NCBI RefSeq assembly: GCF_910592395.1
Contig: NC_088320.1
Span: 15,808,501 to 15,872,500 of the forward strand
Source of the DNA: Lineus longissimus
Taxonomy: Eukaryota > Nemertea > Pilidiophora > Heteronemertea > Lineidae
Reading direction: 5' to 3'
DNA length: 64,000 nucleotides
In this document: piece after piece, positions 1 through 32,900 of the stretch
How positions within the stretch are numbered: position 1 is the stretch's first letter
Layout: each line of letters opens with the position of its first letter
The notes under the pieces: model-generated
Databases searched by the model: none
Told to the model about the DNA's origin: nothing
Seen by the model: the letters and a program-made list of their open reading frames with translations, nothing else
Program-made: the position numbers and the translations under genes

Positions 1-34
1 GTCACTGCTACCTGCGACAGAGCTAAGACAATGA

Positions 35-148
35 GTGATATGAATAAAGACTAGCAAATGCTTTTACTCCGGTTTTGTACAGGAAGGCCTAGTGTAAATG
101 TACATGGAGATTTAGATAAAAGCATTTGCTAGTCTTTATTCATATCAC
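35..148. mobile_element. 114-bp MITE with 32-bp perfect terminal inverted repeats
   Basis: The sequence starts GTGATATGAATAAAGACTAG and ends with its exact reverse complement; the inverted match covers about 32 bp on each side, leaving a loop of about 50 bp. There is no coding capacity. No convincing target duplication is visible. A second copy in the opposite orientation lies at 622-735. It sits in the intron to the left of the first visible XYLB exon. Confidence 0.8.
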
Positions 149-621
149 CCAGTGTGACGATTCCGGTTGGAATGCAGATTGGCTAAAATGCAATCACTCG
201 TAATGTTGTCCTTGGTCCTCTGTCCCAGGTCGTATGCGTACATTTGCGCCGGGCTTTAGTGATATGTCTACTTTTTGGCTAACACTCTGACATGGCCTAT
301 GCTGTTCGCTGATAAGAATTCAAAATTTGTCATTGAATTAGAATTATTTCCAATTGCGTAGAAGTGTTCTTGCCATAGGGTTGATAATGTTGGGCACCTT
401 TTATGAAGCCTTAAATAGTTGAATATACCTACCCTTAAAAAGATCGCAAGCAAACGACTGTTGGCCTGGTTCTGTACGGCAGTCCTTCTCAAGGCTCCCT
501 TCGGTAAGCCTTGACGGTGCCGTTTCCTTGTGGCATCAATGTGGAAGTTTGAGGGGAAGCCTGGATGTCTCCATCGTCAAGTCATGGCCCAACCACTTCC
601 ACTTGCAGAGACATTGGGTGA

Positions 622-735
622 CTGATTATGAATAAAGACTAGCAATGCTTTTATCTAAATCTCCATGTACATTTACACTAGGCCTTTCTGTACAAAACTG
701 AAGTAAAAGCCTTTGCTAGTCTTGATTCATATCAT
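622..735. mobile_element. Second copy of the 114-bp palindromic MITE, inverted
   Basis: The same terminal words (TATGAATAAAGACTAGCAA and its inverse) and the same loop are present as in the element at 35-148, in reverse orientation and with a few substitutions. Two inverted copies 470 bp apart could pair in the XYLB pre-mRNA. Confidence 0.75.
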
Positions 736-894
736 CCATTGTTGCAGACTTCATTCCTTCTGGCAAACTCCTAGTTTGTGATACCACTGCATAGCAGGAT
801 GCATCTCAGTCATGGTCATCAAACCAGCTGTATTATAATGTTCCAGGAATTATATGTTGGCATTCCCTAATTATATGTTGGCATTCCCTTGCAG

Positions 895-19898
<19,004 letters not shown>

Positions 19899-20110
19899 AC
19901 AGGAATGCAATACGGTGTCGTATGATACGAGTTGGAGGGAGAGATGGATAGCTGGACGTCGTGATTTTGAACTATCAAATCAAGTAGCATTTTATATAGA
20001 CGATTAAAAGTACAGCGGGCGCTGTGTATCAACAAAGGTATTTGAGAATAAGGTGATATCATATTATGCATGTTATAGTTTACTTGTAAAGTGTTTTTCA
20101 GATAGATATT

Positions 20111-20528
20111 AGTCGTACTTCCACCTATCAAATCCCCGTGTCTTTTGCGCTTACACCTATGAATTGCCGTGTCTAAATAGACCCGTGTGTCAAATCCCCG
20201 TGTCTATTAGCCCCATCGAGCTCGATGGGGCTAATCGGGGGCTAATTTAAACCCGTGTTCAACACAGGTTTTTTGATAGGTGGAATCTGAATAGCCCCGG
20301 CAATTGCAAGTTCTAAGACCCGGCGACAGATGGCGCGGTGTAGTTGCCTCAGTATTGCGCCCGCGAAATTCCCCTCCAACGGGAAAAAAACACAGGAGAG
20401 CTCCCTACCATTATTAACCATTATCTAACACCACTGATAGGTGTAAGTGCGCCCCGGTTTTTTTGACACACGGCGAAGACACGGGTCTTGAAAAAACACG
20501 GGGTTTTATGATAGGTGGAACTACGACT
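20111..20528. mobile_element. Palindromic non-autonomous element, copy 3, inverted (418 bp)
   Basis: Reverse orientation relative to copies 1 and 2, with ends AGTCGTACTTCCACC and GGTGGAACTACGACT. It is flanked by ATT on both sides (possible 3-bp duplication). It starts 213 bp after the XYLB stop, so it may form part of the 3' end or lie just beyond it. From 20529 to 21640 I see no gene, only a diverged copy of the CGTCGTC-led repeat (about 20940-21180). Confidence 0.85.
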
Positions 20529-21640
20529 ATTGCCAAAAATACTTGGCTGACCTCTTTTCACTTAACTGTAATAGTGTGATCACAAATAGTTATGTTACAC
20601 AGCCCTGGGCAGCTGGTGTCGTAGTTGACAACGTTAAGTCAGTGGAATATTGGCTAATAGTGGGATATATGGGTTGCAAAAGGTCTGTGCGGTACAGTAA
20701 AGCTCAGGAAAGAAAAGTCTAGAAATTTATTCTGAGTGTTATTCTTCCGCATGGGGGAGGCCTACCCTAATGAGTTTTGTGCAACACCACTCTCGTTTGG
20801 TATGTGATTTGGTCACATTCCTGAGCCTTTGGCCAACATGAAAAACACTCAACCCTTTTAACTGGCAAATATATGTTTTTAATTTTATGAATTTCCTATA
20901 ACCTGTTTTTGGCTCACTGTAGGGGAGTCTACATAACACCGCAGTGTCCGTCGTCGTCGTCGTCCGTATCCTGTTTCAAAAACCTGCTTTTGAAGAGGTC
21001 AGACTCGAAAATTTCAGCAAAGGTGGCACGTTTCGTCATTAATTGTCCTAAACTGTTCAAATTTGATATGTAGACACCTATTGGGTATCTGTACATATTA
21101 TCAAAAACTCATGTCAATGTCACCTACTTTTCAGGTGTAAGTACAAAATTCAAAAATTGTGTTCAGCTATTTGTTAATCTGTACAAAATTTTAAAATTTA
21201 GAATTTAAAATACATTGCTTATAGAAAATGCCAATACTGTTATGTTTGTTAACAGGACCCGTACAAAATCAAGGCCCAAGGGCATGCAAGTTGCAATAGC
21301 TTCATCATGACCCCAGATTCCTATGATCGTCCAACCAAATTAGCTCCCACCACATACAGTTTACACTGGATTCTGCAAGTCCCGCACAAGTTATTTCCCC
21401 ACATGCTCCACGTAGTGTTTTCCACTCCAGTATCTGTTGATGGCTTCCTACTTGTCCGGACGTTCAAAGGCGCTGGAAAGTGGGGGTGGTGGTTCTTCAT
21501 TCTGACAGATTTCTCCTGCTCGGATGATTCTGCACACCTCTTTCTGAAGTTCAGTCACATCAGTCTGAAAAAAGACTGTTGTGTTAATGAACATCGACTA
21601 ATCAGACTCATGAGACAAATACATCAATTCAGAGAACATA

Positions 21641-22075
21641 AATTCAAATTCAAATTCTTTTATTACACTAAAAACGCCCACTAGGGGCCAACGGTAACAT
21701 ACCATAATTACAAAATATATCATAAGAAATTACAGGGTATACAAAATAAGCTCACAACTATTTAAAGATAGAATCATAGTAATGCCAAGGGAATCAGGGC
21801 AATACAGAGTTACGCTGTTTAAAGAACTCATTGATTATCTCTGCAGAGGGAGGTGAAGGATTTTCCAGATATATTTTAGTCAGATCCGACACAGACAGAA
21901 AATGGAGACTACTTGTATCATAACTGGCATTGAGCTTTGCCCTTAAAGAAGCATATATAGGGCATGTCGCAAGGAAGTGAGAAACATCCTCAACCTCCCC
22001 TGACTTACAAACCTCACATACTCTTAGTTGTCTATCTATATAATGATAATCTAAAATCAGTATGAAATAAAAAGG
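21641..22075 (-). mobile_element. 5'-truncated LINE, 3' end
   Basis: On the minus strand the frame encodes RVCEVCKSGEVEDVSHFLAT followed by CPIYASL and ends NEFFKQRNSVLP before TGA. This is the cysteine/histidine motif (C-C-H-C) found at the C terminus of many LINE reverse-transcriptase ORFs. It ends in a short GAATTT-repeat tail at 21640-21660, typical of several LINE clades. Reverse transcriptase itself is absent. Confidence 0.75.
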
Positions 22076-22668
22076 TCATAGTTACAACATCTACAACTGA
22101 GAACAAATGCTAAGTACAAATGTACATACCGGTATTTAGAAACAGCAGAAAAACTGAAATTGCTGTATGCAAGATTCACTCAGAATCATCCAGTAAACAT
22201 GTTAAAAACAAACAAAATTACGCACAAAGATTAAAATACGTCAAAATTACAACATCTGAATTTGCAACAAAGAATATGAAACTCTGAAATGGCTGTCTGT
22301 ATGATTCACAATCACCCTATGTTAAGTACAAGAAGGCCTGAGACTTATTAGGGAAAGGCCAAAGACCAGTTACTACATGTATTACTTTACAAGAAGGCCT
22401 GAGAGCAGACTGACAACCACATTGCCCAAGGCTGAGACAAGAAAAGGCCAAAACACTAGTTACTCATTGACAACACAAGGCAGTACTTTGTCATCCTGAT
22501 TAGGCCTATGTATTCAGGACTTGTAATACACAGATTTAAATTCCTTCAGCTGGTTTGCAGAATATTTCCGGCTATGAGCATCACCAGGAACCGACTTGAC
22601 TACCAACATTCTTGTTCTTTATGTCGAGTTTCACTGTGTCTAGGGCTGCTGCTTGATAATTGGCAAAT

Positions 22669-25576
22669 TCAAGCTCCAGTGTCTGCCTGGATACTCCTGA
22701 AGAAAAAATTTTTCCTCGACAGAAAGTGTTTGTCACCAACAATGTTCACACATCCATCGTGAAACCATATGCCACAGCGGTCACATCCAATACTTTCGTC
22801 ATATGGTCTTTTTGGTTCCTCTACACAAATGAGCTGGCAGTTGCCACACTTAAAGTCCCCTGAATCTTGGATATTGCTACTACTACTAGCAGCAATGGTA
22901 TCTGTAGCTGAAGAGTTGCCATCCTTCTTCCTTTTTTTCTTCTCACGGCCTTCAGTGTTGGTTGGTCTTTTTTGTGATCCAGCCTTTGGACCCAACGGAA
23001 ACAGAGAGCTTGCTTCTTCTTGCGAGGCAGGTCTTCTTTCAAGAGGAATAGCATTTCCTTGAACATGATCCTTGTGAAGTGATAGGAAATGCTGTAGTAA
23101 AGGTCATTGAGTGTCACAAGGAACATGTCTTCCATCCCTTCATCTTCAGCTTCATCATGTGGTGTAATAAAATCAAATAAAGTGAACCACTTATGCATTA
23201 GACTCTGATTCTCCTGAGCAGTGTTCCTTGCAATTGCAAGGAGATTTTCACCAAAAATATGGTACCTTTCTGGAGAGAATGTCCTTCCTAACAAAAGAAA
23301 TAGATCACAAAAGAACTTAAATGCTTCATCAGAAATATTGACCAGTTGGCGACCCGGACCCTGTCGAAAGGCAGTTTCCTCAAGGCTGTCCATGAATTCT
23401 GATGAAGCAAAAATGTCTTGCTCTTTCACTTTTAACTGAGACAAGATACTCCTCTGCGTGTACGCCACTCTTCTCTCAGTTGGCCTGCCAATACACCTGC
23501 GGACACTTTGGCCTAATTTGAAGAGACATTTTGCTACACATGCACCCCTTATATAACGAATCTTCCCCTGCATCGGACCATCAATGTCATCCATAGATTC
23601 TGGCATCATTCTCACCACCTGAATGTCGTCCACCTGCTTTTCTATTACCTTAGCAGCGTCTGTACGAACAATTTTATGAATAACGTTCCGAGCTATCCTA
23701 GTGGCACACTTGAGCTGAATCTGGGAATAATCCTTGGCATTAAACAGAAAGTGCAACTTGGTTTTGTAATCCTGTGATGTAAGCAAACCATATTCGCCAC
23801 CAGCCCCAAACACTTTTGCCCATCCCTTTGATGTGGTAGGTTTCTCCTTATCCATGATGAGGCTATAGTGAGTAAAAATCCAGCTGAGGAAATGAGTGAG
23901 TTCATTTTTACGTTCCTTAAGAAGTTCATCCATTTGAGCTCGTAAAAGCAGTTGCTCCTTTTCCTCCCCAACTGGTTTTGCATTCTCCATAGCCTCATCA
24001 ACAAATCCTCATCACGGATTTCTCTTAAGGGTGGCAGCTCTTTTGTTGTCTCATGCTCTGTCCCAGGCCCTGGCATGCCTGACAGTGGTTGGTGTGTACC
24101 CTCTGATGAATCTGACTCCTTGTCGGCTGTCAGTGTCTCTTGAAATGCACCTGTAAAAAGAATGACATGCCGGTAATTAAAGCAGGAATTACAATATCAA
24201 ATAAGGGGGTTCTATATGAGCTCCTGTTTTCTTTTGCGTATTACTTAACTTACCAAAAGCACTTAACAGTCACTCCAGTTATTGGGCATAAATTCAATAC
24301 CTGATTTTAAAATATATATCATCAGCTTTATATTGTGGCTGAGAGGTGGTGTGCATGGGGGGTGGGGGGATTTTGAGACCCCCCCCCCCCAATTGTAAAT
24401 TATTTGGTCAATGGATGACCCTACTGTTACTTACCATCTTCATCATTCACAACCTTCTTGCAGCATGCCATTCCTTCGTCAGGGGGATGGTTGGTGTCTC
24501 CGTGGCATAAAACGTATACACATCTGGAGGGTGTCTCATACTTGCACCAGCCAAATCAAAGTTCACAATCTGAAGGCCAGTTGAACAAGTGGCTCTACCC
24601 ACTGCAACTCCCATCTGCCCAGCCTGAAAGAAGTTGTGACAGTCAACCTTGAGACGATCGATGGTTTTCCCTTGGGCTCTGTGCACAGTAATGGCATAGG
24701 CAAGCTTCAGTGGAAACTGGTTCCTAAATGCAGCAACTTGTCCTGTATTTTGGTCAATGGCCTCAAACCGGTGGCGCTTTACTTGGAAACCTTTTTACTT
24801 TGAAGTCAACTGTGATTTCATCATCACCCAATGCCAGCACTGTCCCTGTCAAACCGTTCATCAAAATGTCACTAACATTTCGGATTAATATCACGGGGCA
24901 GCCAACTTTCAACTGCAGAACCTTGGGTGCAGCACATTTAAACAGCAACGCCTTCCTACCAGAGTCCTGACTTTGGTAATTCCTCATTTCACCCTGCGGT
25001 TTATCCAATTCTTCTGCATTATAAAATTCACAATCAAGATTTGTGCTGCAAATGATCACACAAACTTGTTGAATTGGTCTTTCCAAAGACTTGATAAATG
25101 CCAACGTTTCTTGTGATAGGGGCCCATCACATAGTTCATGGACTGCTCTCACCAATTCTGCCTGATTTTGCCTTTTAACTTCTGTCAAGTTTATATGGTG
25201 AGGAAAACATGTAATAAAGGTACTCGAAAGAAACGCAAATTCACCAAAGTCACCATAATGGGGGGCAGCCACAGGTGGTAACTGCCTAAAGTCTCCACTG
25301 GCCACAACCTGTATCCCCCGAATACCCTATTGTTCCCCCTCACTTTCCTGCAGACAAACTCCACCTGATTCCACGTTCATCTTGAGTCATCGAAATCTCA
25401 TCAATGATAAGGGCATCAGTCTCCCGGATCCTCTCCATGCATCCCTTTTTCTTGTCGTCATGCAGGATCAGGGTAATTAGTTCCTCATTTCCGTATCGTC
25501 CATCTTGCAGCCCCGCCCAGTGATGTAATGTAGTTCCTCTAACAAACTGCATGCTAGATATTCCAGTGGAAGACAT
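22669..25576 (-). pseudogene. PIF1-like helicase with C-terminal PHD finger, decayed
   Basis: Read right to left on the minus strand: SSTGISSMQFVRGTTLHHWA and DALIIDEISMT (helicase motifs Ia and II), VASGDFRQLPPVAA (motif III), then AYAITVHRAQGKTI and GVAVGRA (motifs V-VI) near 24690-24590. An intron follows, donor at 24435 and acceptor at 24150, in compatible phase. The next exon encodes about 380 residues I do not recognise, then a lysine-rich stretch and a PHD-type finger (CGNC, CDRC, WFHDGC near 22750-22860). Frame changes are needed near 25375, 24780, 24000 and 23000, and Walker A is missing because a LINE abuts the 5' end at 25577. The combination suggests a transposon-borne helicase rather than the cellular PIF1. 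It is very unlikely to be functional. Confidence 0.8.
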
Positions 25577-26380
25577 TTTTTTTGTATTTTATTATGACAA
25601 AAAACATATTTAATATACAAAGATGAATTTAGCCAGGGCTAAAGTCCCCGAGGGGACATTAGCAGCCCTGGCTGTACAGTTTGGTACAGACATATATTCT
25701 ATATTTGAGCCGCAAGGCAATATGAAAAAGAAAGGAAGAAAATGGAGGGGAAAAAACAAAACAACAAAACCTGTCGAAACTCTGGGGGTTTCTACTTCGG
25801 GAAAGAGGAGCGGTAAAAATCCTCAAGTGACTCGGTTGGTTTCTATTATAACACTGAACTTTATTTGATCTCTCACTACCGTCATCTCATCGTACACAGA
25901 ATATAATTTACAGCCCCTTATGGTGGACACATGTTTTGGAGTCTTTCTCAGCCCGGAGAGGTCATCGTGTCCAGCGAAAGAATAATAAAACTTGATACTA
26001 TGCCAAGTGTTTCTGTGCCTTTGAAGTCTGTAGAATTACCGACAAAACCAAAACACACTAGGTATGTAACAGCAATAACAATCACAAAAAAGTCTAAGTG
26101 ACACCAAGCAGTTCCCCAGTAAATTTGGCTGCGCGAGAAACAATCTTTTGATTGATTATACATGGGAACGCTTGGTGCCCGTGAAGTAAAATGACAAGCT
26201 TTTGGTTTAGGTTTAAAGTGAAAAATACATGATTAAAGGAAGGCAGTTGTCCAAGGTCCTGAAGAAGGTCAGCTCTGATGTTTTGAGCAAGAGGGCATTG
26301 TAAGAAGAGGTGTTTTGTTGTTTGGGATCTGTAACCACAGGCACATAATGGATCAAAAGTCTATAGAGTTGGCTTTCTTC
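25577..26380 (-). mobile_element. 5'-truncated LINE inserted in the helicase gene
   Basis: On the minus strand, near 26360-26270, the frame encodes DPLCACGYRSQTTKHLFLQC, the Cys/His C-terminal motif of LINE ORFs. A long untranslated stretch follows and ends AATAAAATAC plus an A-run exactly where the helicase frame resumes at 25576. Orientation and tail place the LINE as the insertion that removed the helicase 5' part. Confidence 0.65.
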
Positions 26381-29300
26381 GATAACGCTAACTTTGGGAC
26401 CTTAAAAGCCATGATGTCACCGAAGAGGGGAATATTCCAACAATCTCTGTACAAATTCGGAAAAAAATACAATGCACACAGATGAGGAACACAATGCCAG
26501 GTGGATGTCTATCACCATCCGACCATATCAAAGATAGGCCTCCTAGTAATATGATCCACGTGTAGCCTAATTAGGTCCCTGGTCAGACCCATCCCAAAAC
26601 AGCGGCTATGCTGGCCTACAGTCAAACTCGTTCCCAGCGCCATACGCTACACTTCTGACACTGGCACCAACGTCTAGGTCTCATCGCGGAGCAACAACCA
26701 AAAATGGCTACCTCCACAGGTTTCGGTTCGCCTACAAAACACTGCTATGCGCTCTTCATTTTGACAGTACAGGCGGAATGTACACTTGTGAAGTAATTTT
26801 TTACAACTTACTTCCCTTTCCATGCCATTGATGCAGTCAGGTCGTCCCCGAACAGTCATTCTGGTATCATTCAACGGCTAGGTCACTAAAAACGTGCTTT
26901 TCACGCTCACATAACTAATGAGATGTTTACGATGTTTAGTTTGATTTGATTGGATGTCTGGTGGTGTATAAAATGTGGCAAAAGTCTGACGGCACGAAGC
27001 TGACAACTTGGGCAAAGCATCACTGTGATATGTGTGCTGCCGAGATATAGTGCTATCAAAAGTGCTTTTGATTGTTAGTTCTATGCAAGGTTTCCCAAGT
27101 GTTAGGATTTGGAATGATACTGACAAATTTAATTGACCGTTTGGAACAAAAAAGTGACATTTTGGTGAAAACACAGGTTTTTTCAAGAATCTTGAAAAGT
27201 GAAGGGTCATGTTGGTTCTAGAAGCGGGAGCAATCTAAAACGCGGACGCAATATCGCTAGCCCGCTAGATTGGCCTACAGTGGGGCCTACAGTGTTTGCA
27301 GGGGTGTTGGAAAAACCCATTCTCACATCGAGGCTGTCTGATCACGTGACTGTCTTTAACAAGCCTCTCACATTTTGGACGTCATCACATGGCGAGATCT
27401 CGCCGTAATTGTAAGCGCCCGCAATTGACGTGATCACATGAGATATAGGTCCAAATAATATCCACCTACCAATAAAATATTTTCCACGCAACTGCTATGA
27501 TTCGTTTAGAAAATGTATTTATATAATTAATACTCGCTGGAATAGACTTATTTATACAAATAAATGCGACTTTATTAAAAAGAATTAGCCGATGACGGAG
27601 CAACGATATGAAGTAGTTCCCAGTACGAGCCCATATCACATGTATCACACATTTTAGTGCGAAAGCGCTATCTGTGCAATACAATGGGAAAAATCTGGAT
27701 GCTGGATCCTAGATGTCGATCGCTGGATGTTCGACTCTAGATTCCACATCATTGGATTTGCGCTGATGCCTGAACCCAAATTGGGGGGTCGTCCCAAAAG
27801 GAATGCCTTTCATTATTTACCCTAGTTTCTCTAGCATTTAGTGTAGGATCAGGTCGATGTCAATAGGCCTATAGAATGCCGTTCAAAATCACTTTAATAT
27901 GAGCATACAATTGAAAGGGCATGTTCACTTTCGTTTTGTGACCAAGTTTTGTGATCCTTGGGAAAACGGAAAAAGCGAGGAATTTGAAAATTGCAGGGAT
28001 GATACAATGATTAAAATGATTAATATTGGGTGAAATGACAATTCGTTTACTTGTCATTAACTAAGACAAAAGAACAATTGAACTGATTAGGCCTTGTGAA
28101 AATGCCATGATTTTCTAAATATTACTTCAGAAATGGGTTGTGCCGGTCATGAGAGCTCCAAATAATCCAATAATTTGATTCATAATTATCAGAAACACCC
28201 CAAAAAATGACTTTGAAATTCATCGTTTAAGGGAGAGTTGACCTCAGATGAACTATTAATTCCTCAAGCCATTTTAAAAATAGCCATTCATTACTTCGAG
28301 TTGGGTATTACATGAATCTGTTTGTAACACAGCAGATTGAACCATTCAACAGTGGGGGTGTGCACTGCGTGCTGGACAACAATGGCCACAGTGAACAATG
28401 AAGGCCTAGGGTTCATAGGCCTATAGAATGGCAGATGTGCTGAGCTGCCATCATTTTCCTATTGAAGGACACAAAAAGCCAATTGTTTGAGTTACCTGGG
28501 CCTACTGCTGATGAACTTTCTAATAGTTTTCTTTACTTTTAGCTCCTAAAAATGTCGTAATAAATGTATTGAATCTCAATATGGCCCTACTCTTTCATAA
28601 AAATGACTTGTTCTTCATCAAGAGGGCATAATGAGAATGAATGATGTCTATAAAAGTGATCAAATCCAAATGGACATCAGAAAGAAAAGAAATGATAATA
28701 AAATGAACCATTTCATCGCATTTGCTACAGATAAGAGTTAGGTTTTCCCCTGGATATCACCAGTCTTCCTGTTGCCTTTTTTTTCTTCAGGGTGTTTCTA
28801 ACAAATGAAACCAATGGCAAATATGAAAGCGGATACCAGTACCATTTCATTTGTGAGAAAAGTATAGTTTGGTGTTCATAAGCCTACTGTCAACACATCT
28901 ATACTAGGCATGCTTGAAATCCCTCAATTGTGAAGCACCCACCACAATGAACTGCATGCAGTGAAAACTACCCAGTGGACTTAGGGGACAGACACACCAA
29001 TAAGAGGACTTTGTATGGCAATGAATGCTTTAGATGATAAGGGAAAGAGCAAGCATTTGGCCTTCTGGTTTGATGTTCCCCCCCCCCCCCCGATCAGTGT
29101 GATATAGCTTATTATTGTAGTTTGTTTTTTCTTCTATGAACAGAACTTGTGTTGAACCGTGCAAGGCATACATTTTTAGTTCAACAACAAATGGATTTGA
29201 TTACATGAGGTTGCCAAAATCATCATCAGCGCCACCATAGGAGTAAAGAGAAACAATCGGACAGAATTTGCAAACCAGGAAAACATCCCAAGTGCGCATG

Positions 29301-29740
29301 TGCGATCAATCATTTTTGCCTGGGGCGAGGTGGCAGATTATGACCAGTTGTTTATCTTTTCTCCAATGGTGGCACTGATGTCAAGTGTGGCAAATGAAAT
29401 GATGATTACCTCTGAGACATACACTGGAAGTGTTATTTGTGACAAATAACCCCATATCTAATTTAACACATTATTCTTTCAAAATTAAACCCAAACTATT
29501 TTAGCAATTGTCATCTGAACATTGTTATTCTTCTAATTGCCCGAGGAATTTATTGTCTGGCCATGCTATTGATATACTACTGTGAAGCCTGCAACGCATC
29601 TGAAATTGAAAAACGACACTGGTTATTAGAGAATAAAACTTATGGTATAGGTTGTCCTACCTATCTGCAATCAACTGCCCATAAATGGAATCATCAGTCA
29701 CATCCCCATCAGTTTATCCACAGTCAGAATCACCAGTAAT
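26381..29740. other. No gene recognised
   Basis: About 3.4 kb without a convincing ORF or domain on either strand. It includes a poly-C run at 29080-29091, many AT-rich stretches and a possible AATAAA on the minus strand at 29549-29554, which could serve the gene ending at 29961. A short minus-strand ORF at 26674-26874 with an internal GTAAGT could be a first exon, but nothing supports it. Confidence 0.5.
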
Positions 29741-29744
29741 CCAA

Positions 29745-29965
29745 AGGAACAAAAGATAATCCAGGACTTGAATCCAGCAAAGTACGTTATGAACACAGTC
29801 TAGGCCAAACGTCAAATCACCTCAGTATCCAATGGAACAACAAATAATCCAGGACTTGAATCCAGCTAAAGTATGCTATGAACACAGTCTAGGCCAAAAA
29901 TTGAACGTCAGAATCATATGAATCATATGAATCTAGTCAAACTGCTTTTATGAACATAGTCTAGG
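29745..29965. repeat. Imperfect ~90-bp tandem repeats at a gene 3' end
   Basis: Two and a half copies of a unit containing AATCCAGGACTTGAATCCAG and TATGAACACAGTCTAGGCCA. The array runs into the last codons of the minus-strand gene ending at 29961, so the gene's stop region derives from, or was copied into, the repeat. Confidence 0.75.
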
Positions 29966-32900
29966 CCAAAAAGAAAACATTCAGGGTAAAGTTGTTCCCT
30001 TGTTGGTCCCAAGGTGATGCAGCCACTGGTTGCCTATCATCATCCATCCTCCACCAGATGTTGTTGGGGTCTCTTAGATAGGCGAACCAGTGGCCCACAT
30101 TGCACTGGTCCCCAGAATGGCACATGATGCTTTGAATTATCTTGCCATCTAGGGTACCTCCCTCTGGAGGTCTAATCTTGGTCATGCACTTTTGATTGCC
30201 TGATCGTCTGTTGACCTCGATTATAGTTATAGGTCCATCTACAGTGATCTGAAACCCCTGCGAGTGGCGTTCACAGACTCTCCCATTTCGTCCTTGGAAT
30301 TGACAGTGACCCTGGAGAATACCTGAATTTGCAAAGTGATCATGGTAAAGATCGATAAGTGACACTGCTTGGGGGCCACGTGGAACGTTAATCCTTAACA
30401 CGGTGCCATCCCTCACCAACTGTAAGTCAATGTGCCCCAGGGGGCAGTGGAATTGCCCTGGCCACGAAGTGAGAACTCCTTCAGGTATACTGAGTTTTTC
30501 CAACAAGCTCATTAGAAATTCTCCTGCATCCTGGTATACTCCTAGCACATACCCTCTCCCATCAATTGTGGTATTCAGAGTGGTAATGAGTTCCTGGACA
30601 GAGAAAGGTGCACCCTGTCCAGCCATCCTGGCACAAATATCAAGAAAGGTGTTGTCCACAAGATTTGGTTGATCACCTTGTATGTGCTGGCCAAGATTCA
30701 CATGATTTAAACACTGGAGCACAGCATTGCTGTAGCAAATGTTTGCGTCATTGATCAGTCCTGATCCTGGATATTGGGGCGGCATGGGCTCATCATTCCT
30801 GTCCACATCAGCAATGTTGGTCACTTCAGAGTCATGGGTGTCAGGGATCTCAGATTGTTGGGGACTTGTGCTCTGTTGTGGTGGGCGTTGTCTTTGTGTC
30901 CTACGGAAAACTGGTGTGCGACCCCTTGGCGCAGTGTAGCGAGGCTGAAGGGGTTCTGGCAGCTTTGGGTCGGCTAGATGACATTTTCTTACTACAGGAT
31001 CCCGAAACCTCTCCTCAGCACACAGTATCATCAGAAGTGCGGCTACATGGGCATCTGACGTGAGCATACGGGAGCCAAGGTCCCTCTTGGCAGCTGTCCC
31101 ACAAGTCCAACCACAAAGTCTCTGTAGCGGCCCAGTAAATCCTAGATAGTTCTCCAACTCGCTGTTCCTCGGTGAACCACTCTGTGTGAACACTACTAGA
31201 GGCCGTTTCATGTTCCCCGGGTTTCTGTTCGTCCTGTTTGCCGATGGCATTTTCATCGTTATGATGGTCACTCCTGTCTCGGGCCACTGGAAGTAAGTTT
31301 CATTGTTCCAGCCATCCGGAATCTCATCGACATTTGTGAAGTAAACACGGGTGGTAACTGGAAGTTCACGTGCCATGTCCCAGTATTCAGCAATACTTTC
31401 GAATTGGCCCATTTGAGCACCGATTTCGAGTTGCTTACAATGGGTAATGTAAGAACAACCCCTACGAACCAAGTACGGTCCAAGAGTGAATTCGTATATC
31501 TGCTGTGCACTAAGAGCTGGCAAGTCAAGGCGGTCTCTGAGTTGACCAATGTCTCCGACTTCAACACTGTTCCACTGAATACTCCTGGCAGAAGGGAACT
31601 GCAGCACATGAGGAGGAAGAGTGACTGAGGGGTCATGCAGGAAGTTACTGATGTTGAGTCGGTGCTTAATCAGCTTCGCCAGGCGAACCTGCTCCTGATC
31701 ATCCACGAACTTTATGTTGAATTTTGCATGGAACTGATTGAAATGTGACACTGCAGCTAGCCATATAAGGTAGATACGAGGACAATTCACATAATCATTA
31801 GGTATACCATATTTGTTGCAAAATTGTTCTCCAAGTGGTTGGAGGAACTGATAAGGTATTATGTCCAGGATTTTTTCATCAGCAATAGCTCCATGAAATT
31901 GTTCTACTCCGAATCTGAGCTTTCCAACTATGATTTTGCTGTTTTTTGTGAGAACAGGGTCGCTGGGAGATGCCGTCATCTCAATTTTACCACTTGTTGG
32001 ATCAACTTGGAGAATATCCTCATCCCCCTCACTAGGCCATATTAGCCTGCAACCATTCTCAGAACACCACTGCTTCAGATTTGTCACATTTTGTTGGCTT
32101 ACATTATGTGGCACATAGATGTACCCCTTGTCCACAGCGAGTATCACGAAGTAGTCCGAGGTTCCTTGAAGGAGAGACAGAAGTCCCTGAGGTGCGACCT
32201 CACTGTCAGCCTGACTTTCGCATAATTGCAACTCAACACCACACAGATTGCTATCACCACACCTTGGGGTGGCTGCTGCAGCCACAGGAAGTGTCAAAAC
32301 CACATGTCCTGTAGTATCCACCAAAGTAGAAAAGGTTATGAAATGCCCTCCCTTTTTGGAATAATAACAATCCTTCTGTTGCTCATAATCCATTGAGTTC
32401 TGCACCTTCACTTTTTTAGAATCCATGCTTGCAGCAACAGGCATCCTTGAAGAACCATCTTTTGGATCAGAAAAGTAGGACAGCAACTCACTATGGATGG
32501 GGGATTCTCGACCTTTCATATTGGAGTAAACATCATTTTTCTCAGAGTCACTTAGGTTACCAAACCACTGCAATGGAAGGCTTGAGCTATTGAGAATGTC
32601 AGCACACAACTCAGTCCAGAAAATGTCATTGGCAGTTGGCAGACCTATATCAAAGTACGCAGCCAAATCACGAAACTCTACGTTACTCCGCATTTTGTGC
32701 CGATACAACAATACTCTAGCAGAAGGATCCAAACTACGGCAGGTTGACTTCTGGGTCCTCCCCTGCTGATGCTCCCACACAAGCAGCCAGAACTGTTCCT
32801 TTTTCATGCCTGTGAGATTCTCTAGCTTCCAATCTGGCATCATCCATGGCTTTCGCATGTGATTCCAGTCCCGTCGTCGGTTCTCAGGCCATTCATGTCT

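Noticed and set aside
22769-23062. Plus-strand ORFs opposite the PHD finger and helicase region
   Set aside because: They are antisense shadows of the decayed minus-strand gene; no domain seen.
26674-26874. Possible first exon of the helicase gene (ORF with GTAAGT)
   Set aside because: No similarity to helicase N termini, no continuity of phase shown, and a LINE lies between.
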